Below, in pieces: positions 1-9,890 of a DNA stretch of 33,740 bases. The DNA lies in NCBI GenBank assembly GCA_029378245.1, contig JARKIF010000288.1, positions 1-33,740 on the forward strand, in the 5' to 3' direction. The stretch comes from Roridomyces roridus. Its lineage: Eukaryota; Basidiomycota; Agaricomycetes; Agaricales; Mycenaceae. Numbering within the stretch: position 1 is the first letter of the stretch; each line of letters begins with the position of its first letter. The notes under the pieces were generated by a model that had not been told where the DNA came from, searched no databases, and saw only the letters and a list, made by a program, of their open reading frames with translations. Made by a program: the position numbers and the translations under genes.

Positions 1-314
1 TGTTGATTATTATTTCGAGAACGTAGAAACCCGATTCCAGGACAGCCGTCCGTGAGGCTGAGCACAACAGTAGTGATACTCAGAGCTGCCATGCCGAGGT
101 AAAGCAGTATGTAGATTCGTGAGTGCACAAAACGGTTGGCGAGACCCTTGGTGATCTCGCTGCGCGTAAGGGCATAGATGGAACGTGTCGGCCTGGCGGG
201 GTAGTGTCAGTATATGGCATCCCAGCTTGAGCAGCGTACTGACTCTGGGCGACTTGGCGCAGAGTCCAAGGCATCGCGGTTCAAGGCATCCGATTCGCCG
301 TATTCAGCGTCCAT
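1..314 (-). CDS. Putative Ion_trans-type cation channel, N-terminal part, runs off left edge
   Basis: Partial gene read leftwards and cut by the window edge. Exon 1 is 314-244 ([14 protein letters not shown]...), intron 243-193 (GTCAGT donor, TACTGAC branch, CAG acceptor), exon 2 is 192 to the edge. Exon 2 gives a short basic stretch ([16 protein letters not shown]) followed by a first hydrophobic segment ([19 protein letters not shown]) and LTDGCPG. This order resembles the S1 region of fungal voltage-gated cation/calcium channels, a family recognised from memory only. The frame then breaks at the G run at 30-32: the codons that follow give FYVLEIIIN, the expected continuation, only in the +1 frame. 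This is either a base-call error or a lesion. The start codon lies 93 bp from the divergent CWC25 start. The family call is moderate because only about 100 residues are visible. Confidence 0.5.
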
Positions 315-407
315 AACATGAGTGTTAAGCGAGGGTGCGCTTGTTTGGTCCGCCTCTGCTTCCGACACTCAAGTACTTTCGAATCATCTCAAAGACATTC
401 ATTCAAG
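315..407. promoter_or_regulatory. Shared divergent promoter, channel gene / CWC25
   Basis: Only 93 bp separate the two opposing start codons, so both promoters and 5' UTRs must lie here or overlap the genes. No canonical TATA box is obvious. The call rests on geometry alone. Confidence 0.4.
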
Positions 408-1785
408 ATGGGTGGCGGAGACCTCAATATGAAGAAGTCCTGGCATCCGCTCCTGCTGAAGAATCAGGAGCGGGTGTGGATCGAGGAGAAACGAGCCGTG
501 AGTCTCTCCAGAGTCATGTCTCGGCTGTGCGCTAACAGCACTATTAGCTCGAGGAGAAGAAGAAACTCGACCAGCTGCGCAAAGAGAAGGAAGAGGAGCG
601 GCAGATGCAGGAGCTACAACGACTACAAGAGGCACAAACAGGGAAAAAACGAACGGAGAAATTAGAGTGGATGTACTCCACTCCAGCTACCGGGAGTAGC
701 CAGAACCCGAATGACCTCGAGGACTATCTACTCGGGAAGAAACGTGTGGACAAGATCCTCACTGCCGACGAGAATGCCAAAGTACGTATCGGACTTTGTC
801 GCTCATATGCTGTACTGACTCGATCACAAAGGTCGGTGCCTCGCACAAGAATTTCATCGCTATCCAGAATGCCAACAATGCCCGCGACACTGCTGCTAAA
901 ATTCGCGAAGACCCTCTACTTGCGATCAAGCAGCAGGAGCAGGCGGCGTACCAAGCTCTCATGTCCAACCCTCTGCGTCTGCGTGAGATGCAGGAACGTA
1001 ACGGAATCAAGCCGAAGAAGGACAAGAAGGCACGGAAGCTGGAGAAGGAGGAGCGTAAGCGACTCAAGTACGAGCGCAGAGAGCGTGACTCGCGTTCTCT
1101 AAGCCCTGCTGACAATAAGAAGCGCCGCGAGCGTTCCCGCTCTCGTGACCGCTACTCGCGTTCACGCCGTTCTCCCAGCCCATACGATCGTCGGTCTCGG
1201 TCTCGTTCTCCTGAACGGTCGCGGCGGGATGACTACAAGCGTGAGCCGAGCCTCACCCCACCGCGCGAATCACACCGCCGCCGCAGCCCCGTCCGTTCCA
1301 TCAAAAACGAGGACCGCCACGTTCGTACCTGGCCTCGTTCAGATGAATCAGACGACAACGCTGGACCCCGTAGTCGCAGTCCCGACTACCGTGCTGGCGG
1401 GAAACGTGGCAGGAGCCGTAGCCGCACTCCCGATGACTGCGACCGTAACTCGCATCCCAAACGTTCACGCATGAGCCCGCCGCCCCCGCCGCGTGCAGCA
1501 CCGCCACCTCGCACCATGGCGGACAGGGCAGCTGAGGACCGCGCTGCACGGTTGGCAGCCATGTCGTCGAATGCGACGGCTATGAGCTCTGAGCGGCAGG
1601 AACGGCTGGCTGCGATGCTCGAGAAGGAGAAGGCTGAGCTTGCGCGCGAGGAGGAGTTGAGGAAGAAGAACAAGGGTACGGGTGGATTCCTCAGCCAGGA
1701 GCAGAAGAAGGTGTTTGGCGGGTCGATTGGATTGGAGGATCGGATACGAAGAGGCCGCGGGGGTATGGTTGTGGACGCGGATTAA
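408..1785 (+). CDS. CWC25: Pre-mRNA-splicing factor CWC25
   Basis: Cwc25 joins the activated spliceosome after Prp2 action and promotes the first transesterification in the nucleus. Three exons: 408-497, 548-781 and 832-1785, with two introns of 50 nt each (branch GCTAAC in the first); 425 residues. The N-terminus ([17 protein letters not shown], then [12 protein letters not shown]) is the characteristic CIR_N/Cwc25 head, and residues about 60-110 carry the conserved [13 protein letters not shown] and VGASHKNF segments. Residues about 190-330 are rich in RS/RD dipeptides and poly-proline, as in other basidiomycete orthologues. The C-terminus ends in a conserved-looking [10 protein letters not shown]...RIRRGRGG tail. 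The start at 408 is chosen because it gives the family N-terminus; an in-frame upstream ATG at 318 would add 30 unlike residues. Strong call. Confidence 0.92.
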
Positions 1786-1987
1786 CGGGTAGTGTACAAA
1801 CATATGTATTACTTGTAACGTGCTTTTTTTTCTTTTTCTTGAGCTCTATTCGCCGCAAACATCTAAGAACTTGTTCAGTTGACTCTTGAGTAGAAGACAC
1901 GCAGAGGAGAGTCACCTCTGTTGGATTTCTTTCTTTCTTTTTTCTAAGATGTATACATCTTCTCCATTCCCTGTGAAAGCTGAGCGC

Positions 1988-2125
1988 GGCGGAGAAGACG
2001 GTCAATTGACATACCTCGCAGATTTTCTTCAAGGAATCGGAATCGTCGAGGTTCATATTCTCCATTGCCTGCGGAAGATTGGTGGGGCGGAGAAGGATGG
2101 TCAATCGACATACCTCGCAGAGTTC
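1988..2125. repeat. Direct repeat, two copies offset by 98 bp
   Basis: Copy 1 at about 1988-2028 and copy 2 at about 2086-2125 share GGCGGAGAAG, then GGTCAAT(T/C)GACATACCTCGCAGA with a few substitutions. The similarity fades after about 35-40 bp. Confidence 0.65.
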
Positions 2126-2366
2126 CTCTATGGCCAGGAGATAGTGGATGGCCGACAGATGTACAACGTAGATGTTATACAAGGGATTGTCTATGGTCAA
2201 GGTATGACCGTCAACGTTCTCCTCATGATGAAAATTGTACCGGAATGAAAATTGCTGAGTGTGAGCAGGGAAGGGTGGCGTACGCCGGAGCCGCAGCGCT
2301 TGGGCCTGGTGTATGGATGGGGATGAGAGCGGCGCTCAGCGCGCTGGAGCTGAGCATTCGTTGGGG

Positions 2367-3825
2367 CGCAAGGCATGAGCTAGTAAATGGGTTCGCTGCA
2401 GAAATCCCAGCCCCGATTCCAGTCTTTAAAGTCCGTTCATTGTCTGCTGTTTGAATTACGTTGGTCTTGCGAGTCTGAGAAAAAATAGAGCCGCCACTGA
2501 TAAAATGGGAGCATGGGAAAGGGGGCGGGAGGCGAGTCACTTATGATACGAGCTTGTGAGTGACCGCGAATTGTCGAGACCGAGACGTTTTCGGTGTCAA
2601 TGGCGTATACATCCATTGTATTGAGAGTTGACGATGATCCATGGCGATCTTGAGCTGACTGAAAGAGCGGCGCAGGAAAGGCTCACAATGTTTCGCGACC
2701 GACCACAAAAAGTGCAAGTTACTTGCCCGATGTCGGCGGCGAGGCTACCATCAGTGAGTTCTGGAGATCTGACCCGCGTGTCCCAGCGTGGGGAGCTAAA
2801 ATTGAGAGATCTAATGAAGATGAATATTGTTATCATGGAACCGTCGTCCCACCTCCGAAAAGCCTCCGGGAGCAGAGAGGAGGAGGACTGGAATTTCTGT
2901 GACTGGCAGCCCAAGAGTATCAGCACGCCGATCATGGTTGGTTGAGGTTTCAGAGTATCTACTTGCAGCATTTGCAGCGTCAAACCTTCCTTTTCTGTTC
3001 CGGTACGATTTCAGCTTGTGCAGAATTGCATGAAATGCCGGGAATCTCCAGCAGTTGCATGCGATCAGGACGCTTTCCCAGGCATGCTTGGGGGCTTGAT
3101 CGAGGCTGGAATCCGGAAATAAGCGAGATTATCTCACTCTTGTCTCACTCACGGAGTGCTTGTGGGGCAGCTTGAAGACGCGCTAGATTTGGTCATGCAA
3201 GGCACGAGTTGGTGAATGGCCTCATTGGCAAAATCCCAGCCCGATCCCAATCTTTGGAGTGTTTTGGGACAGTTTCCGGTTCCTAAAGAGGTTTGTAGGC
3301 GTCCTGCCGTTTTTTTTTGGCGAGTCCAAGAAAAGAGCCGCCACCTGAAGGAATCAGGATGAAATCAGAATGGAATCTCACTAATGGAATGGAAGCCGGG
3401 CAACAAGGACAGGAAGGAAACTCGAGGCTGGCCCGCTCATCGGCTAGATTGAGGTGTTCCTCTTCATTTTTGCATAGGTGGCTGAGGCATGGGCCTAATC
3501 GCATTCGGGAGACAATACCAGGGCCTTCCCCGTTCCCCAGTCGAACTCGCACGGAATTGCATCTTGTCGGGGATTCGGTCTCGCTTGTGGACAGATGGAA
3601 ACATCCTATCAGCTTGAAAACGCCGTGAGCAAGCCGTGAGAGGACGCCCGACGACCCCCTCAGAGACCTGGTGCCGAGACCCCCAGTTTTACCCGCACCG
3701 TGAGCGGAGGATTAATTAAATCGGTCAAGTTGATAGATAATACTTGTCATCTGGGAGAAGGGGGGGCTCCAACTCAAAGGGTGATTGTTTCAAAGAGTAT
3801 CAGCAAGGCAGACCATGGTTGGTTC
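2367..3825. repeat. Diverged tandem duplication, unit about 0.83-0.88 kb
   Basis: Three collinear blocks recur with growing offset. They are 2367-2432 against 3193-3258 (GCAAGGCA(T/C)GAG...AAATCCCAGCCC...TCTTT), 2466-2510 against 3315-3360 (GCGAGTC...AGAGCCGCCAC), and about 2909-2960 against 3792-3850 (AAGAGTATCAGCA...CATGGTTGGTT...CAGAGTATCT). Same order and strand indicate an old tandem duplication with indels. Confidence 0.6.
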
Positions 3826-4060
3826 AGGGTATGAGCATTGCAGAGTATCTATAACCTCTGCAGCCGAACTCCCGCCGATGGATACACAAGGTCGGAGCCA
3901 TCCCAGTACAGCAGGTCCAACGGCGCACCGCGACTGAAAGGCAAGTCGAGAGAGATCCAATACGGCTCGCAGCCCGCGGTCGGAAGCTCATTCAGCTCAG
4001 GGCGTCCTATCGCCAGCCTGTCGATGACATCAACATATGCGAGTCTATCAACTTGCCAGC

Positions 4061-5897
4061 TCACCTAAACTCGTGGGGCCTCCCCGTTGACCAGAGCGCT
4101 ACTGGCTTCGGGTTGGGAGCGGGGGGCTTTCCGCTCAACCCAGATTGCAACAGGGCCAAGACGTCCTGGTCATGCACAAACAGGGCTTGAAGGAATAGAG
4201 CCCCGTCTTGGATCACGACGATAGCTACACTGCCATCTCCAATCCAAACACCTCCGTACGCATCCAATGCGCGGGCAAGCAGTAAGTTTTCGAACGCCGG
4301 TTGATATTGAGCGATAGCTTCTTGGGCCAACGTTGCGGTGTCGGTATAGTTTCCCGTGACGAGCACGATCACCCCGTATGACCATTGTGGATTCACGACA
4401 AACTGGGAGTGGTATCCCGGAAGATTCCCGCCTAGTCCAATGTTAGAATTGATTCGACCCAGCGGTACTGTTACCACCTTTGGCATAGGCGCGCGCTTCT
4501 TTCCCAACTTTGATCATTTCCCACGGCGCCCCCACTTCGTAGAAACCGTCGCTCCAGGCATGCATGGGCCGCAGCCACTCTCTGAGCACATAAGGACTGA
4601 TGACACCGGTTTCGTTCGGCGAGAGGAAACTCTGCATGACCGTCATGAGGTCAGAAAGGGAGCTATATTGGCCGCCGGAGGGGTCATTGTCGGGTTCAAA
4701 TGTATAATCCTATCCGATATCAACGAGGAAATTGCAGAGAAACGGGTCACTAACCGCCCAGTCTGAATAAGAAGCCGGAATAGCCATTTTTGCCGCAAGC
4801 GATTCATCTGGGATCTCATAGAAGCTGCTGGTCATGCCCAAAGGCTCGAAAATGTCGCGTTGCATCAGTTCCCGGAAATTAGTTTCCTTGCCCGTGCTCA
4901 GCGCATGAGCAGCCACATCGGAGAGACCGAGAACATCAAAGCCAGTGTTGGAGTAGACGGGAAAGGTGAACTGGGGCGCCACCAGGGGATACTTGGCTAC
5001 AGCATCGAGAAGTGGCGTCTCCCCTTGCGACCTTTGAACTAATTTTCTCGACGATATACCCTCTGGAAAGGGAGCGGGCCAAGTTTCGCCGACATCCTGT
5101 GGAGGATAATCTCTACCGATACCTGGATTTTGGTGAATGGTGACGATTTGGACGGTTCGGAAACCGTACCAGACAAATGGCTCGCAAGTTGGCGCAGTGT
5201 GATCGGCGCCTCTTGGTTGGGTTTAAGTGCGTCTCCGTTCAAAAACTCTGCCCATCCATACGAGGGATACGTGAAATTGGGCAGGAATTTGGTGACAGGA
5301 TCGTCCCTGGATTACGCATGAGCTAAGTAAGCAATGGAACGAATGGCACACCGACCAATTAAGTGCCCCCCGTTCCCTCAAAATGAGCGTCTCCAGAGTC
5401 GTGAACATTTTCGTGATGCTGGCAATGCGATAGATAGAGTCTTTCGTCACTGAGCCACTATTTTGCGTGTCAGACTCGTTGGCGCGGAGAACACCGTAGC
5501 CGCGCTCGAATATGGGTCCGTTTGGACCAACCACCGCTATCGAGAGGCTGTCGATGTCAGACGCCGCGGTGCGCGCCGAGAGGAGTGCATCAAGGGCAAG
5601 CGCTGCGTCTTTGAAGCCAGGAGAGTCGGGTTCAGGAGGGTGGGTCGCGAAGAGGGTTGGGAGCGGTGCTCTGAAGTTAACTGGGATCTTGAGTTTCTGG
5701 ATTATCGAGAGGAAGCGGATAGTTACCCCTTCCTCGGTCTGTGCAGAGACGATTTGGACCTTGATATTGAAGTGGTTGAGGGCGGCAAAGAGGAAACCCA
5801 GTAAAGCAAGTATGATAGCTAGCCAGCGGATAGGGTTGCTTGTACGACGCGATTTCGGGGGAAGTCGTTCATATCCTGAGCCCCGCAGCTTATCCAT
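4061..5897 (-). CDS. Membrane-anchored serine beta-lactamase-like hydrolase (peptidase S12-like)
   Basis: Likely a serine hydrolase of the beta-lactamase/transpeptidase fold; the substrate is not predictable and antibiotic resistance should not be inferred. Exons 5897-5356, 5306-5170, 5122-4755, 4709-4478 and 4431-4061; introns 45-49 nt; 549 residues, frame closed throughout. An N-terminal hydrophobic segment (about residues 24-41, IRWLAIILALLGFLFAAL) suggests a signal anchor. The three active-site elements are present: SxxK as S160-I-T-K163, YxN as Y283-S-N285, and a KTG-like AKGGNLPGYHS near the start of the last exon. LASHLSG and NTGFDVLG also fit the family. Exon 4/5 junction alternatives (donor GTGGTA or GTAACA) change only one residue. 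The gene is divergent from copy A (140 bp between starts). Confidence 0.85.
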
Positions 5898-6037
5898 GGT
5901 GCCAGTGGCCGGAAGGAGTAGCAGATGCTGACGCGCTCACGCGGCTGCGCGTTGGGAGAAACATGACAGAATGCCGACAAGTTTCGGATCACGCAAATTT
6001 TGAACAAACCTGATTCAGGGGCACTCACACTCACACC
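5898..6037. promoter_or_regulatory. Divergent promoter, beta-lactamase-like gene / copy A
   Basis: 140 bp separate two opposing start codons. No specific factor site is recognised; the call is from geometry. Confidence 0.35.
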
Positions 6038-7246
6038 ATGACTACGATATCCCACATCGAGAACCTCCTCGTTCAACGAGAAACTGCGTCGAGTCTTTCT
6101 CACTCAGAGAACACAGCGATCCTGCCGACGTTTGGCCACGCCTCCCCCATTCCTGCGCTGGTCGGCTACCACGCCCTGAACACACTTCGAACAATCGCGT
6201 TTGCTGCAGATGACAGCCTCTGGCAGCTCTTTGGCTCAATCATCTTCAAATGGACTGCCGATTCAGACAACTATGCAACAGTCAGAGAACGAAGAAGCAT
6301 TCGTTACACAGCAGCGAAACGCGTTGCCTCCCCAGGAACGGGAACGTATCCTGCTGGACATTCGCAATCAGGTTGCTACGGCATCTGTTGTTCTCGTGCT
6401 GCCCGAGGAGGTGGCAAAATTTGCCGAATTTGCTGGCGAGGAGGAACAGGACTGCAAGATGGCAACAGGTGCCCACCTTCGTACGGAAGAGGGAGTCTCC
6501 ACCCTTTGTCTTCTCCCTTTTCTTCTTGCCGCGCAACGATTTACAGATGAACATCGTTCTGAAATTGAACCTGCGAGTTATGAGGAAGAGTTGAGTGCGC
6601 TTGTCGTGCTTGTCGTCAAGACCATCGTCCACCAGATACGCCATCTGGTCGGTGCCCTTGTACGTTTTTTTCTTGTTTTGCCAGGAAATTATGCTCACGT
6701 CGAATCCAGTTCGACTGCAAGACGCCGCGTTTGGTCCATGGATCATTCCCTGTCCCAGCAGAAGACACTGCGGCCCACTACTGGGAACGTACGCGGTACG
6801 GAAGTATCATCGCAACCTCCTTCGGTATATCTACTCTCCATCGTTGTTGAAAATCTACTCAAAGATGGACCAGTGGCCCTTCACTCCGAGCAACTCAAGG
6901 ATGCTCGATTGATGTTGTTAGGCGCCCTACCTGGCGGCAACTCGGTCCGACGCGTTGACGCTGCAACCGTTAGATCGGTAGCAAGGACTATCAGAAGGGG
7001 TGGATTGTTCGACGATCTGCGTTTCTTCTCCGCCTCGTATTCATATCCAGTGGCTAAGACAGACAGGTATTGGGAATCGGTTCACGGAGATGCCCAGATC
7101 TTTCTATTCCTAAAGGCGTCTATGAACCCAAACCAGTACTCTTATCCTCCCTGACGCCTGACCAGTACTGGCGCGTATGTGCCACGAACTACAGAGGCGT
7201 GATTCATGGGCGTTCGTCGAAGGAAGAGCAGCCAAAATCTGGGTAG
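6038..7246 (+). CDS. Copy A of tandem paralogue pair, frame-disrupted, family unknown
   Basis: This is a paralogue of the gene at 7423-8720, sharing QRETA, GYHALNTLR, LRTEEG, ATSF and SLTPDQY landmarks in the same order. Introns at 6660-6709 and 6825-6864 match the two intron positions of copy B. Two breaks interrupt the frame. Between about 6256 and 6285 the reading must move by one base (ending ...FKWTADSDN, resuming at MQQSENEEAF), with no room for an intron. Near 7104-7120 it must move again to reach the copy-B-like tail (EPKPVLLSSLTPDQYW...PKSG) ending at 7246; otherwise it stops at 7154. The H-x-x-x-H site at 6630-6644 reads HQIRH. It may be a pseudogene or carry sequence errors. No function is assigned. 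Confidence 0.55.
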
Positions 7247-7422
7247 CGGGGACCATTGAGTGGTCGTGGTGGTCAAATATTTTGCTGTACATAACGAGAA
7301 CGACGTTCTTTGGCCAGTTATTGGCAAAATAAATCGTGGAAACATGAGTCGATCGCAATGTCATACTCCGGAACCGCGACAGGGGCAACACTCCTAAGTT
7401 CTAACCTCTCCCACCAACCACA

Positions 7423-8720
7423 ATGGCAAGCGACGGCATTGAAGCTCTCCTGGCGCAGCGAGAGACTGCAGCGGACATGAACCGCTCCGCGAAGAGAGCG
7501 GTGTTGACCAGCTTCAAAAGACATGTTCTCTATAGCCATGTTGGCTACTACGCCCTTCACACACTTCGAATCATCGCCCTCGCCCCAGATCGTACCCTCT
7601 GGCGACTTTTCGGCGCCGTCATATTTCAGTGGCCTGGCCCGTCTCCTGAAGACGCTGTCACCGCCCAGAGTGCTCAAAAGAGTGAACAAGCCTTCATCGA
7701 GAACAAGCTTGCTGCATTACCTTCCGAAGAACAACAGCGTATCCTCTTCCATATTCGCCAGCAAGTCGCGAAGGCCAACATTCTCGCCGTGTATCCAGAA
7801 CAATTGACTGCGTTTTGCGAATATTCTGGCGGGGAGGAAGAGGACTGCAAGCGCGCCACTTCTCGTCACCTGCGCACAGATGAAGGACTGTCGACAATCT
7901 ACCTTTTTCCTTTCCTCCTTGCCGCGGAGTGGGTGATTGAATATCACCAGTCAGCTATCGGACAAGAGGATTTTCGTCAGGAGTTGGATGTGCTTACCGT
8001 GGTGATCACAAAAACAATGGTTCATGAGACGAGAAATTTGGTGGCCAGCTGCGTACGTTTTCTTTTTTTTTTCGCATGGCGCATATGTATGACAATGATG
8101 CTCACATCGAGTCTAGCTCCACGGGATGAAGCCCTCTCCCGCCCAAGGTTCATTTTCGCTACCGGTACCACAAACCCCTCAGCCAGAAACTGGTAAATCC
8201 AGCCCAGAGACAATGGCTGGCGAAGCGGGAGAGTATTGGGAGAGCACTAGATACGGCTCTTACCTGACCGCGTCGTTTGGTATGCAATATTCTTCATCCT
8301 TGCTAAACTTGTGCTCAAACACAGACAGTGGTCGATCCCGGAGAAGATGCTCACTTGAAGTTGGAGGATACTCGACTGAGACTGACGGGCACCTTACCTG
8401 GCAGCACCTCCTTGCGGCGCCTCTCCCCTGAGACTGTCGGACGGGTGGCAGGCCTTGTCGAGGATGGCCGTTTTCTTGACATCCACCCTTTCTTTTATAG
8501 CTTTTCGTCGCTGCCCATCAAGGAAACATTGTGGACACCAGGTGATATCGTTGACCAGGTGACCAAAGGAGCCACAGTCCGAATTCTAGTCAGTGACCGC
8601 CGTGCCGAGAGCGTCCCGGAACCCAAAGGAATACTCATATCCTCCCTGACGCCTGACCAGTACAGGCGCGTATGTGCCGGCAACTTCAGAGGCGTGCTTC
8701 GTGGTCCAAAATCTGGGTAA
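7423..8720 (+). CDS. Copy B of tandem paralogue pair, unknown family with degenerate HExxH-like motif
   Basis: Exons 7423-8052, 8117-8279 and 8329-8720; introns 64 and 49 nt; 394 residues in a closed frame. There is no signal peptide or membrane segment. The family is not recognised with certainty. A helix-like segment at the end of exon 1 reads VVITKTMVHETRNLVAS, with H201-E202-T-R-N205 at the place where a zincin would have HExxH. Exon 2 then holds a Pro/Ser linker and GEAGEYWESTRYGSYL, where gluzincins often supply a third, glutamate ligand. I infer a distant or dead metallopeptidase-like fold. Copy A and B share coding sequence, intron positions and about 100 bp of 3' flank, so they arose by segmental tandem duplication of about 1.4 kb. 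The start at 7423 matches copy A. Confidence 0.75.
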
Positions 8721-8819
8721 CCGGTGGTAGTCGCGGTAGATTGCTGTACGTAGCGGAAACGAAGTTTTGTCCTTCAGCGGAAGTAGAATCGTGGGAAACA
8801 TGACTGGATCGCAACCACC

Positions 8820-9886
8820 ATGTCCCCGCCTCTAACCTATAACCGTTCGTGACCGACGCGTCTATGTCTCGATAACCTAACCCGGCACAGAGGTCGTTCG
8901 TGGTATTACAGAGTTCAGTACGTGTGACCGCGTCCACCACCCACTTTTCATCACAAAAGTAGTCGAGGTCGCGATCCACAACATACTGTACGTCCGACAA
9001 ATATATCCTGCCGATCTCTTTGTGCGCCGCAAGAAATACGATACGCCCGTCTTCCAATCTCGACATCCAGCTCTGAATGACTACATCTCGGGAGCCGTGA
9101 AAGCTATCGGCGAGCAGCTGTTGACTGTGCGCCACCGTTGCATCAGGATTCGCGTCTCTAAACTGCCTAGGGTAATGTGGACAAGGTCGTCGTCGTTATC
9201 AAGGACAAGGAGGAGATTGCCCTCGAGCGGTTCCTCTTTTCCATCGAACAGATGATTGAGGTCGAATCCTTCAACAAAGACACCGGGTTTGTTTCCTGCA
9301 GTTCTTCTATGCCTATTGACTTTGTTCAGTGTAGAGGATGCCATGTCTTCTGCCACCCTTGGTCAATACTTTCGCGGTTTTCTGGTCAAGTTGAGCATGA
9401 TCGAGTCGCAATTGGGACCGTTGTCCCTGGGTGACGACGTCTCGTTCAGTATTGCCATTGAGCTCAAGGAAGACAAAGTCCCCACGAAGAACGAGAAAAC
9501 CTCGAATCCTCCGCCTTGGATACCGGCTTATACGCAGCACACCACTGCAGGAGCATCTGAAGAGGCAGAACTTCACATGTGGGTCTGTTTGTTTCTCAGT
9601 GCGCTCTTCTTACGTCCACCCAGGATACGAGCAGTAAACACAGGAATCATAAATGCAAGTTACTCTCAATCGTCTGGTCTGGGATATTGATTGCATGCAG
9701 CTTTCACTCGCCGTCCAAGAATCCGACGTAAAGCTGGAACGGGAAAGACAGGCGTTTGCCAAAACGAAAGAGCCAGAGCCGGCGCCTGGCAGTCCGAAAG
9801 ACGTCAGCCAGTCTTCCGACCCACCCGAGCCGTCGAAAACTGCCTCGGACACGATTGATCTCTTGACTGCATTAGATTCCAAATAA
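8820..9886 (+). CDS. REV7: REV7 / MAD2L2 homologue, HORMA-domain subunit of DNA polymerase zeta
   Basis: Rev7 binds Rev3 and Rev1 in translesion synthesis and uses a HORMA safety-belt. Seven exons: 8820-8844, 8891-8917, 8960-9126, 9171-9286, 9330-9578, 9624-9654 and 9701-9886; 266 residues. The assembled N-terminus reads MSPPLTYNQVVRGITEF, then VEVAIHNILYVRQIYP and RRKKYDTPVFQSRHPALNDY, matching the family start to finish. VDKVVVVIKDKEE (exon 4) and PPWIPAY (exon 5) are further conserved blocks. The last intron, 9655-9700, starts GCAAGT and ends CAG, so it is a GC-AG intron; only this junction continues INLSLAVQE in frame. A Pro/Ser/Glu-rich tail of about 50 residues follows the HORMA domain. 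The stop lies 4 bp from the SNX4 stop on the other strand. Two exons of only 25 and 27 nt make automatic prediction hard. Confidence 0.9.
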
Positions 9887-9890
9887 TATA

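Larger units (their letters stand above)
1786..4060. other. Gene-free 2.3 kb stretch with diverged repeats
   Basis: This lies between the converging 3' ends of CWC25 and the beta-lactamase-like gene. It contains T/CT-rich tracts at about 1824-1843 and 1926-1944, a short direct repeat (1988-2125) and a longer diverged tandem duplication (about 2367-3825). Open frames here are short, lack family motifs and do not join through plausible introns. No transposase or reverse transcriptase was recognised. The stretch could be relics of a non-coding mobile element. Confidence 0.55.

Noticed and set aside
605..1115. Alternative frames inside CWC25 (plus 605-1102, minus 759-1115)
   Set aside because: These are shadows of the RS-rich exon; the CWC25 model explains the region through two 50 nt introns.
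1691..2248. Opposing open frames over the 98 bp-offset repeat (minus 1691-2200, plus 1886-2248)
   Set aside because: Both are explained by the repeat itself; the repeated peptide (CEVCxLT or GQxTYLA) is only the translated DNA repeat, with no family motif or splice structure.
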